64,000 nucleotides of DNA, taken from positions 62,001 through 126,000 of the forward strand of contig NZ_BCRP01000003.1 in the NCBI RefSeq assembly GCF_001552655.1, in the 5' to 3' direction. Source of the stretch: Alicyclobacillus kakegawensis NBRC 103104 (GTDB lineage Bacteria > Bacillota > Bacilli > Alicyclobacillales > Alicyclobacillaceae). A program made the position numbers and the translations under genes. The notes under the pieces are model-generated. The model did no database searches, was not told the DNA's origin, and was given only the letters and a program-made list of their open reading frames with translations. Numbering within the stretch: the first letter of the stretch is position 1; each line of letters opens with the position of its first letter. Shown here in pieces: positions 18,797 to 28,456 of this stretch.

Positions 18797-19956
18797 CCAC
18801 TCCTCTCGACCAGCGCGCTCGCCTTGGCCCGCGCCCGGGCATCCGCCTCCAACACCTCCTCGAGACAGGATGCCGCACCTGGCTGCTCGCTTTCCAACAC
18901 CCGCTCCACCAACTCCGGGATCGCCATAAACGGGATGCGTCCGGACAGGAAGGCGGCCACCGCAATCTCATTCGCTGCGTTCAGGATGCATGGGGCCAAA
19001 CCACCCGCACGACCGGCCTGGTAGGCCAAACGCAGACTCGGAAACCGATGCCAATCCGGCTCTTCAAACGATAGCGGCCCGCACTCGGCCAGGTTCAACC
19101 GCGGCCATGCAGAAGAAATCCGCTGCGGGTAGGTCACCGCATATTGAATCGGCATGCGCATGTCCGGCGGGCCCATCTGGGCCACGATGGAACCGTCGCA
19201 GAATTCAACCAGGGAATGCACGATGCTTTGAGGATGTACAACCACTTTTATCTTATCATACGACACCGCGAACAAATGATGCGCCTCAATCACTTCGAGT
19301 CCCTTGTTCATCAGTGTCGCCGAGTCAATCGTGATTTTTTGCCCCATGGACCAATTGGGATGAGCCAAAGCCTGCTCCACGCGCACTGTCTGGAGCTGCT
19401 CCATGGCCCAGGTTCGGAAGGGTCCGCCAGAAGCTGTCAGCCAAATGGCATTCAATTCGGCGGCTCGCCCGGCGCGCAGGCATTGATGGACCGCCGCGTG
19501 TTCACTGTCCACCGGCACGACGACCGCTCCGTTTGCGGCCGCATGCGGCATGACCAAATCCCCCGCAGTGACCAGGGTCTCCTTATTCGCCAACGCCACG
19601 CGGGCTCCTCGTCCAAGCGCACTCCATGTGGGCACAAGCCCTTTGGCCCCCACGATGGCCGATACAGCGATGTCAGTTTCCACCTCGGCCGCTTCACGGA
19701 GTCCTGCGTCCCCCACCACGACACTCGGCTTAGGTGTCCACCCGGCCAGCCGGCTGAGCAGTTCCCGCCCGACGTCGTCGTCGGCTACAGCCACCACTTC
19801 AGGACGCCATCGGCGCACCTGCTCAGCCAGCAGTTGCGCGTTGCGCCCGGCCGCGAGGGCTCGCACCTGATACTCGTCGCCGAGAGCAGCCAGGACCTCC
19901 AACGTCAAGCGACCGATAACCCCTGTAGATCCCAAGACGGTTACCGTCGTTCCCAC
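18793..19956 (-). CDS. dxr: 1-deoxy-D-xylulose 5-phosphate reductoisomerase
   Basis: Dxr converts DXP to MEP with NADPH, the committed step of the MEP isoprenoid pathway that supplies UppS downstream. The 387-residue protein has the Rossmann motif TVLGSTGVIGRLTLEV at the N-terminus, ALANKETLVTAGDLVMP, the metal-binding PVDSEHAAVHQCL and the catalytic loop block LTASGGPFRTW. PNWSMGQKITIDSATLMNKG is also family-typical. The start is the GTG at 19956 after GAGAGGGGG. It overlaps rseP by 4 bases and sits 74 bases after cdsA. Confidence 0.97.
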   Translation of the reverse strand: MGTTVTVLGSTGVIGRLTLEVLAALGDEYQVRALAAGRNAQLLAEQVRRWRPEVVAVADDDVGRELLSRLAGWTPKPSVVVGDAGLREAAEVETDIAVSAIVGAKGLVPTWSALGRGARVALANKETLVTAGDLVMPHAAANGAVVVPVDSEHAAVHQCLRAGRAAELNAIWLTASGGPFRTWAMEQLQTVRVEQALAHPNWSMGQKITIDSATLMNKGLEVIEAHHLFAVSYDKIKVVVHPQSIVHSLVEFCDGSIVAQMGPPDMRMPIQYAVTYPQRISSAWPRLNLAECGPLSFEEPDWHRFPSLRLAYQAGRAGGLAPCILNAANEIAVAAFLSGRIPFMAIPELVERVLESEQPGAASCLEEVLEADARARAKASALVERSG

Positions 19957-20030
19957 TGGGCAAGCCCCCTCTCGTGTTCGCCGTCCGTTTCGCAGCCAGA
20001 GTGGGCTCCGCGGACGGATCCCCTATCCAA

Positions 20031-20819
20031 TCACTGAAACCAATTCGGCAACCGGGAGACCAATAGCAGCGCAAACGGAGCCGCGAAAATTAGGCTGTCC
20101 ACCCGGTCCAGCAGCCCGCCGTGCCCGGGCAGCAGCCGTCCCGAGTCCTTGACGCCAGCCGTCCGCTTGTACGCGGACTCGATGAGATCACCTAATTGGC
20201 CGGCGACAGAGATCGCCGCGCCCAAGACAACATACGCCCACATGTGATGAGACGGGCGCACCAGCCAAGCAAAGACGAGCACACCGACGATAGCCCCCAT
20301 CACGCCTGCGGCGGCGCCGCTCACCGTTTTGGCCGGGCTGATGGCAGGCCACAGTTTGGGGCCGCCTACCCGCCGACCAATCATGTAGGCGGAAGTGTCC
20401 GTCATCCAAATCCCAATCAACAACAGCCAGAGCCATAACCACCCATCCGCCAAACCACGAAGGGCCGCCAGACTCTGGCCACCATAACCTATGTACAGGG
20501 CGCCGACCCACGAACTGGCCGCCTGGGCCAGCGTCACTCGATTGCGCGTCACCACCGGCAGCAGCAAGGTGACCGCCACCATGATTTGCAGCACCCACAG
20601 AGCGTGCCAACCGGACCACCATTCAATCAGGCTGACCACCGCGTAATTGAAAACAGCCAGCGGGCGGTACCAGCGCTCCCCCAGCATCATGGTAAACTCC
20701 GCCGCGCAGAGCAGCGTAGCCAGCCAGACCGTGACTCGCCAAGGGATGTACCCCCAGGCGATCAGCGCGATCACGATAATGATTCCGATCGCTGCTGTCA
20801 CGACCCGTTGCTTCAACAT
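20031..20819 (-). CDS. cdsA: Phosphatidate cytidylyltransferase
   Basis: CdsA makes CDP-diacylglycerol from phosphatidic acid and CTP, the branch point of phospholipid synthesis. The 262-residue protein has about seven hydrophobic helices. It carries the family signature in its last third: SPAKTVSGAAAG, then GDLIESAYKRTAGVKDSG and LLPGHGGLLDRVDSL with the metal-binding aspartates. The ATG at 20819 follows AGGTGA and lies 8 bases behind the uppS stop, consistent with operon translation. Confidence 0.95.
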   Translation of the reverse strand: MLKQRVVTAAIGIIIVIALIAWGYIPWRVTVWLATLLCAAEFTMMLGERWYRPLAVFNYAVVSLIEWWSGWHALWVLQIMVAVTLLLPVVTRNRVTLAQAASSWVGALYIGYGGQSLAALRGLADGWLWLWLLLIGIWMTDTSAYMIGRRVGGPKLWPAISPAKTVSGAAAGVMGAIVGVLVFAWLVRPSHHMWAYVVLGAAISVAGQLGDLIESAYKRTAGVKDSGRLLPGHGGLLDRVDSLIFAAPFALLLVSRLPNWFQ

Positions 20820-20827
20820 TCGGTCAC

Positions 20828-21643
<816 letters not shown>

Positions 21644-21646
21644 GCC

Positions 21647-23007
<1,361 letters not shown>

Positions 23008-23015
23008 TGTTCCGC

Positions 23016-23669
<654 letters not shown>

Positions 23670-23728
23670 GACAACCCCTCCTTGACTTCTCATGCAAACA
23701 TACCACTGGATGAAAAGGGTTGACACAC

Positions 23729-23767
23729 CGATGGGGTGACGAGGCAGAAACTCCCGTCACCCCATCG
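23729..23767 (-). terminator. 13-bp perfect hairpin between rpsB and tsf
   Basis: Arms CGATGGGGTGACG (23755-23767 as read on the minus strand) and CGTCACCCCATCG (23729-23741) pair without mismatch around a 13-base loop, 23 bases after the rpsB stop. The following sequence is GTGTGTCAACCCTTTTC, not a clean T-run. It is probably an attenuator or RNA-stability stem setting the S2 to EF-Ts ratio; the function is inferred. Confidence 0.55.
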
Positions 23768-23790
23768 CCTCCAAACCCTGTCGTTTATGA

Positions 23791-24504
23791 TTAAGCAGTC
23801 GTGATTTCTTCCTCTTCCGGCTCCTGGGGCGCGCCCTCCAACACGGCGTCGGCCATCTTCGAAGTCAACAGGCGAACCGCCCGGATGGCATCGTCGTTGC
23901 CCGGAATCACATAATCAATCTCATCCGGGTCGCAGTTGGTGTCCACGATGGCCACAATCGGAATCCCGAGCTTGCGGCCTTCCGACACCGCGATGCGCTC
24001 CTTGCGCGGGTCAATCACGAACATGGCCGCCGGAAGCTCCGTCATCCCCTTGATTCCGCCCAGAAACTTCTCCAATCGCTCCTGCTCCTTGCGCAGCAGG
24101 ATGACTTCCTTTTTCGGCAGGAGTTCGAAAGTCCCCTCCGCCTCCATCCGCTCAATCTCCAACAGGCGCGCAATCCGCTTCTGAATCGTCTTGAAATTGG
24201 TCAGCGTGCCACCCAACCACCGGTGGTTGACGTAATACATCCCGCAACGTTCCGCCTCTTCGCGCACCGCCTCTTGGGCCTGTTTCTTGGTCCCGACAAA
24301 CAGGATTTTATTGCCTTGCGCCGACAGATCGCGCACGAAGTGGTACGCTTCCTCCACTTTGCGAACCGTCTTCTGCAGGTCGATGATGTAAATCCCGTTC
24401 CGTTCGGTGAAGATGTATTTCGCCATTTTCGGGTTCCACCGACGTGTCTGGTGACCGAAGTGGACACCAGCCTCCAGCAGCTGTTTCATCGAAATGATAG
24501 CCAC
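23791..24504 (-). CDS. rpsB: 30S ribosomal protein S2
   Basis: S2 binds the small-subunit body at the head junction. The 237-residue product starts [21 protein letters not shown], continues [20 protein letters not shown] and has [18 protein letters not shown] and the [20 protein letters not shown] block. It has the acidic C-terminal tail common in this group. The GTG at 24504 is chosen because AGGAGG lies 10 bases upstream; a TTG at 24513 would be too close. It follows a dedicated promoter and leader. Confidence 0.96.
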   Translation of the reverse strand: MAIISMKQLLEAGVHFGHQTRRWNPKMAKYIFTERNGIYIIDLQKTVRKVEEAYHFVRDLSAQGNKILFVGTKKQAQEAVREEAERCGMYYVNHRWLGGTLTNFKTIQKRIARLLEIERMEAEGTFELLPKKEVILLRKEQERLEKFLGGIKGMTELPAAMFVIDPRKERIAVSEGRKLGIPIVAIVDTNCDPDEIDYVIPGNDDAIRAVRLLTSKMADAVLEGAPQEPEEEEITTA

Positions 24505-24638
24505 GCTCGACAAACCTCCTAATTTGGTTAGTCCTCCGTCCGCTTCCGCCCGAGAACCAACCGCAATCTGCGCGGCACCGGCTCTCGGTCCACAGACGTG
24601 TGTACTCCACCCGCAGGCGGGCCGTCACACTGTACAGG
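24505..24638 (-). promoter_or_regulatory. Structured leader of rpsB
   Basis: The leader of about 125 bases contains a 9-bp stem, CCGAGAGCC (24580-24588) with GGTTCTCGG (24550-24558), one pair being G-U, around a 21-base loop. A smaller CCCGC-CT-GCGGG stem lies nearer the promoter. S2 represses its own operon in some bacteria, so this may be an S2-responsive leader; that is inference. Confidence 0.4.
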
Positions 24639-24668
24639 AATATATCACAAATTCCCGTCCGCTGGCAA
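24639..24668 (-). promoter_or_regulatory. SigA-type promoter for rpsB-tsf
   Basis: Minus strand: -35 TTGCCA (24663-24668), 18-base spacer, -10 TATATT (24639-24644) with TGA upstream, an extended -10. It overlaps the 3' end of the preceding gene of the flagellar operon, so ribosomal transcription is not dependent on flagellar expression. Confidence 0.65.
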
Positions 24669-25364
24669 TCCGGGCGCCTGGCCTGGCCGACTCGCCTGCC
24701 CCTCGTTTCTGGCTCCTGCTGGTGCGAGCAAAAGCCCCCTCACGCTGGCGATCACAGACGTCTCCACTCCCAGGCGACGAGCCGCCTCTTCGTCCGAGCA
24801 GCCCGCGTACAGCAATTCGAGGGCGCGGTAGGCCGTTGCTTCGTCGCACAATATCGCCCCCGGCGCAGCCCCGTCAGCGCATGCCTTGTCATCGGTCGCG
24901 GCCGTCGTCCCTTCTGCCTTCGTGCTGGCAGTGGCCAAGGCGTCGCCGGCAGACACCCCCGCCGTCAGGCGACCCTGTTGCAGGGTTTGCAGTTCGGCGC
25001 GCAGCTGTTCAATCTGCGCCTCCAGGTGTTCACGCAGTCGGGTCAGCTCGGCCGCCACGTCTTCATAAATACCGCTCAGAATTTTCTCGATTTCCTCCTG
25101 ATCCCAACCCGTGACGGGGGTTGTGGCAGCTGGGAGACGGTCTGGCGACGCACCCGCGCCAACCGCTCCAGCGCCGTCCGGCATCGTGGCCGAAGCGGCG
25201 TTCGGGCGCCGGAAACTGGTCCACAGCCCCGCCCCCAACAGCGGCGCTTGCAGCATGGACGAAGACGGGCCCTTCTTTAGGCGTCTTTGCAGGCGCATGT
25301 AGTACCACCCCAAGCCAACCAACAACACGAGCAAGACCACGTCCCAGAGCAAGGATTCCATCAT
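24645..25364 (-). CDS. Membrane-anchored coiled-coil protein in swrB position
   Basis: This 239-residue protein is not recognised with certainty. It has one N-terminal membrane helix (residues about 5-22), a basic stretch QRRLKKG, a low-complexity linker and a coiled coil (residues about 95-130, DVAAELTRLREHLEAQIEQL). A C-terminal block, LELLYAGCSDEEAARRLGV, resembles a small helix-turn-helix. In B. subtilis the last fla/che gene before rpsB is swrB, a single-pass protein that promotes flagellar export assembly, so a SwrB-like role is inferred from position and topology only. The ATG at 25364 is 6 bases after GGGGGGTG. It is the last gene of the flagellar operon. Confidence 0.6.
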   Translation of the reverse strand: MMESLLWDVVLLVLLVGLGWYYMRLQRRLKKGPSSSMLQAPLLGAGLWTSFRRPNAASATMPDGAGAVGAGASPDRLPAATTPVTGWDQEEIEKILSGIYEDVAAELTRLREHLEAQIEQLRAELQTLQQGRLTAGVSAGDALATASTKAEGTTAATDDKACADGAAPGAILCDEATAYRALELLYAGCSDEEAARRLGVETSVIASVRGLLLAPAGARNEGQASRPGQAPGLPADGNL

Positions 25365-25385
25365 GCCTTGCACCCCCCGCTCGTC

Positions 25386-25880
25386 TCATATCGCGTAGGT
25401 CTGATGGACCGTGCGAATCCACAACTGGTGGGTCACACTGTCGAACTCAATCGTCCTCCCGACCCGCCCCCCGACGTCCTTCGCCACCACCGGCACGCGG
25501 GCGCGTGCCAGCGCGGCCACAACCGACTCCAGATTTCGCTCCCCGATGCGCAGCGCCGGCGAGGCTAGGCGGCCTGTGAACATGTGCGCTCCCCCGGCCA
25601 GCTTGGCCTGCAGCTGCGCCGGTCGGCCGCCCGCGGCGATCACGGCGTCGATTAGCCACAATGTGCCCAGGTCCGCGTATTTTTGCGGTGGGGCGGCCAC
25701 CTTCGTATCCGGTGCCGTTGGCAGCATCACGTGTACCATGCCAGCGACGTCGGCGTGCGGATCGTAAATCACGACCCCGATGCAGGACCCCAGGCCGACC
25801 GTCAACAGGCGGCCCGGACCCTGGATGACTGCGCCGTCCCCGATGCCGATGCGTCGGACCGAGGTGTCCTCACTCGCCAC
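25386..25880 (-). CDS. cheD: Chemoreceptor glutamine deamidase CheD
   Basis: CheD deamidates glutamines in chemoreceptors and also activates the CheY-P phosphatase CheC. The 164-residue protein keeps the catalytic set of the family: Thr27 and Cys33 in LLTVGLGSCIGV and His50 in GMVHVMLP. The later CheD block KLAGGAHMF is also present. The GTG at 25880 overlaps the cheC stop by 11 bases and gives the normal family length. cheC-cheD pairing matches the B. subtilis adaptation module, although cheA and cheB are not nearby. Confidence 0.93.
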   Translation of the reverse strand: MASEDTSVRRIGIGDGAVIQGPGRLLTVGLGSCIGVVIYDPHADVAGMVHVMLPTAPDTKVAAPPQKYADLGTLWLIDAVIAAGGRPAQLQAKLAGGAHMFTGRLASPALRIGERNLESVVAALARARVPVVAKDVGGRVGRTIEFDSVTHQLWIRTVHQTYAI

Positions 25881-26493
25881 GGTCCCAACACCCCACCGCT
25901 CGCAGCAGGACCGCCATCGCGCCCGGATCGGGCAAAAGCACCAGATGAGCGTCCAGATCTTCTGTCCCGCGCTGGATCTCGGTTTGCAACAGCAACGCCT
26001 CCGTGGCCTGAGCCGCACTGTCCAGCAAGGCGATGTCCAACATCGCTCCCATCATGTCCACCGCGATGGCCGGAACAGAGGTATGCACGTTCAGGTGCGT
26101 CAAATTCGTCACCGCTGTCATGTACGACGCACAGAGGATGTTGGCCACCTCGCCGAAGGTGGACAATTCCAGCTCACTCCACTCAACCTTGTCGGCTGTG
26201 GACGCGGCAACCAGTGTATCGAGCAGGCGCCCCGCGCTCTCCAGGTCCATCAGGAAGAGAAAGTTGCCTGCAAAATCTCCGTCAATGCGAATGTAGGCGC
26301 CCGCCATCAATTTGTCCGGGCAGCCCATGGCCTCGGCGATCTCCGCCAACGGCAGAACCGCGGCCGAAGGCATCTTCATGTTGATGGTACTGGAGAGCAG
26401 TTTGGACAGCGCGGTCGCCGCGTGGCTCGCCCCGATATTGCCCATCTCGCGCAACACATCAATCTGTGCGGGTGACAGCTGGAGGGGCCTCAA
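25870..26493 (-). CDS. cheC: CheY-P phosphatase CheC
   Basis: CheC removes phosphate from CheY and forms a feedback complex with CheD. The 207-residue protein shows both phosphatase half-sites with conserved Glu and Asn: VLREMGNIGASHAATAL near residue 13 and TFGEVANILCASYMTA near residue 112. The start is a TTG at 26493 overlapping the cheW stop as TTGA. Length matches Bacillus CheC (209). The C-terminus is followed directly by cheD. Confidence 0.94.
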   Translation of the reverse strand: MRPLQLSPAQIDVLREMGNIGASHAATALSKLLSSTINMKMPSAAVLPLAEIAEAMGCPDKLMAGAYIRIDGDFAGNFLFLMDLESAGRLLDTLVAASTADKVEWSELELSTFGEVANILCASYMTAVTNLTHLNVHTSVPAIAVDMMGAMLDIALLDSAAQATEALLLQTEIQRGTEDLDAHLVLLPDPGAMAVLLRAVGCWDRGE

Positions 26494-26972
26494 CCGCGCA
26501 CACGCTCCTGAACCTGCTTCAATTGGGCGACCTGGACATCACTCAATACCCGCTCCAGATTCATGAGGACCACCGGTTTCTCTGGTCCGCCGACAACCCC
26601 CAACAAATAGCGCGCCTCAACCCCGCCAACCAAATCCGGCGGAGGCACCATTCGCTCGTCATCCAGTTGCACGATGTCAATCACGTCGTCGACCGCGAGC
26701 GCCACTTTGCACCCGTCTGTGTTCACAACCACCAGTTTCGTCTCGGACCGCTCCAATTGGTCCCCGTCCCGGCCGGATACGTAGCCGAATTGCTCGGCCA
26801 AATCAAACACAGGCAGGACCTCGTCCCCACGACTCACCACCCCTTTGATGGAAGGCAAAGTGCCTGGGACCGGCTGCACGGCCGCGCACCGTTCAATCGA
26901 GACCACCTGCCGGGCATCGGCCGCGAATTGATATTCGCCGAGTCGAAACACCACCGCTTGAAAATCGCTCAT
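26490..26972 (-). CDS. cheW: Chemotaxis coupling protein CheW
   Basis: CheW couples receptors to the kinase CheA. The 160-residue SH3-like protein has QAVVFRLGEYQFAADARQV, then LPSIKGVVSRGDEVLPVFDL with the conserved Arg, and LAVDDVIDIVQLD. ATG at 26972 follows GAGGAGG at 8 bases. In B. subtilis the order is cheB-cheA-cheW-cheC-cheD; here cheB and cheA are absent upstream and CheW comes straight after the FlhG-like remnant. Confidence 0.93.
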   Translation of the reverse strand: MSDFQAVVFRLGEYQFAADARQVVSIERCAAVQPVPGTLPSIKGVVSRGDEVLPVFDLAEQFGYVSGRDGDQLERSETKLVVVNTDGCKVALAVDDVIDIVQLDDERMVPPPDLVGGVEARYLLGVVGGPEKPVVLMNLERVLSDVQVAQLKQVQERVRG

Positions 26973-26996
26973 CCTCTCATCCTCCTCAGCTTGTGG

Positions 26997-27530
26997 CTAA
27001 CCGTGCGCCACCCTCCGGATATAATTGAAGGCCGCTTGCTGGACAGCCGCCCAGTAGAGAGACGTGTCGACCTCCCCCACAAGGTAGCCCAACACGTCCA
27101 CCGGCCGGCCGACGTGCTGTTCCAGCAGCACCCGCTGCCCCAGCGCCGCCTGGCGAGCCGGCCGCAGGCCCCCCGGCGCTTCCACGACCATCCACAACCG
27201 CTCGGCGGCCGGTTGTCGGGACAGATGGGACAACCAGTCTGACACTTGCTCTGGCCCCATGGTGCCGTCCAGGTGCACGATGATGTCGTCTACGGGCTGC
27301 TCGGGCCAGGATTCCACAACCATCGGCTGGGGAGCGCGCCCAGCGTCCTGTCGCTCGGGCTCGCCCCCGAGCCGGCGCCGCACCGCCGCCAGGAATTGCT
27401 GGGCAAACCCGGGACTGGCGCCAGGGGCGCGCAGAAACGCCAGGGAGCGCATGGCCCCGGGCATCGCCGCTGCTTGGCCCTGCCGGGCTTTCATCAATGA
27501 GCGCAGGGGAGACGCCTGATCCCCCATCAT
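26997..27530 (-). CDS. FlhG-position protein with FlhF-activator motif but no P-loop ATPase
   Basis: A 177-residue protein replaces flhG between flhF and the che genes. It starts MMGDQASPLRSLMKA, and residues 4-10 (DQASPLR) fit the DQAxxLR activator motif of FlhG N-termini, known to stimulate FlhF GTPase. No KGGVGKT-type Walker A loop, nor any other P-loop, is present anywhere. Residues about 83-177 contain VDDIIVHLDGTMG and LGYLVGEVDTSLYWAAVQQAAF, which faintly recall the D-x-x-G and C-terminal parts of MinD-like proteins. The ATG at 27530 overlaps the flhF stop as ATGA, so the two are translationally coupled. FlhG remnant is my inference; an unrelated protein with a chance motif is the alternative. 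Confidence 0.6.
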   Translation of the reverse strand: MMGDQASPLRSLMKARQGQAAAMPGAMRSLAFLRAPGASPGFAQQFLAAVRRRLGGEPERQDAGRAPQPMVVESWPEQPVDDIIVHLDGTMGPEQVSDWLSHLSRQPAAERLWMVVEAPGGLRPARQAALGQRVLLEQHVGRPVDVLGYLVGEVDTSLYWAAVQQAAFNYIRRVAHG

Positions 27531-28456
27531 GCAGGACCCTCCCCTTGCATCCGCCGCAGCCACTCGGCCAGCGACACCGTGGCGATATCGTCCGGGACGT
27601 TTTGCCCCATGGTCGCGTAAGAAGGCGGCCGCCGACACTCCCAGACCAGGTTGATGACCGATCCGTACGTTCTTGTCTCATCCAGCTTCGTAAACAGAAA
27701 CTTGTCGAAGACGACATCGCGAAAACGCGCCACGATTTCGAACAGGTCTTCGTCTTTGGCGGTAAGCCCCAGTACCAGGTATGTCTCGTCCGGACGTGCC
27801 AGCTCAATTACTCGCCGCGTCTGCTCCGCATGGCGCGGAGCGAGCAGATTGTGGCCCGCCGTGTCAATGAACACGCGGTCGTACCCGGCGAGCGCGGCGA
27901 GCGCCTGCGGCAACTCGGCCACATCCTCCACCACCGTCATCGGGGCGTTCATGATCTGCGCGTACGTGCGCAGCTGCTCCACGGCCGCGATGCGGAACAG
28001 ATCGGTCGTCACCAGCGCCACCCTCTGGCCGGCCAGAACATGCAGCGCGGCCAGCTTGGCGATGGTCGTGGTTTTGCCGACGCCCGTAGGCCCCACAAAC
28101 ACCGCCACCCGCGAAGCGTTGCCAAGGGGACTTGCATCCAACCCACCCAGCCGCTGGCGCAGCAAAAGCTCAATCTGCGCCCAGTCGAGGCCCGGCTTGA
28201 GCAAGGCGGGGACGCGCACGCCGTGGCGCTTCAGACACGCAGCAGGCCCCTGGGCCGATCCGGTCGCTGGCTGTGACACCGGCACGTCGGCTCCGGATGC
28301 AGCCAACACCTCAATGCGCGAACTCCGGACCAGCCCCAGCCAGCGTCGTTCATGAATGCGGCGACTGCTCAAAATCACGGCGTCGTGTCCGAGGTCCCGG
28401 CGGATCTGCGGCAGTGCCTCCGGCATCTCCTTGACGACGTAGCGCTTGACGACCAT
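27527..28456 (-). CDS. flhF: Flagellar SRP-like GTPase FlhF (short form)
   Basis: FlhF is the SRP-family GTPase that sets flagellar position and number. The 309-residue protein has a short N-terminal B region (VVKRYVVKEMPEALPQIRRD, residues 1-60), a reduced N domain, and the NG GTPase. GTPase motifs are [18 protein letters not shown] (G1 near 122), TTDLFRIAAVEQLRTYA, DTAGHN (G3), TKLDE (G4) and GQNVPDDI (G5). SRP GTPases normally have DTAGR at G3, so the His is unusual. It is about 55 residues shorter than the B. subtilis protein. The ATG at 28456 shares one base with the flhA stop. Confidence 0.93.
   Translation of the reverse strand: MVVKRYVVKEMPEALPQIRRDLGHDAVILSSRRIHERRWLGLVRSSRIEVLAASGADVPVSQPATGSAQGPAACLKRHGVRVPALLKPGLDWAQIELLLRQRLGGLDASPLGNASRVAVFVGPTGVGKTTTIAKLAALHVLAGQRVALVTTDLFRIAAVEQLRTYAQIMNAPMTVVEDVAELPQALAALAGYDRVFIDTAGHNLLAPRHAEQTRRVIELARPDETYLVLGLTAKDEDLFEIVARFRDVVFDKFLFTKLDETRTYGSVINLVWECRRPPSYATMGQNVPDDIATVSLAEWLRRMQGEGPA

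Noticed and set aside
23720-23725. TTGACA on the plus strand
   Set aside because: It has no -10 partner and points against the only genes present.
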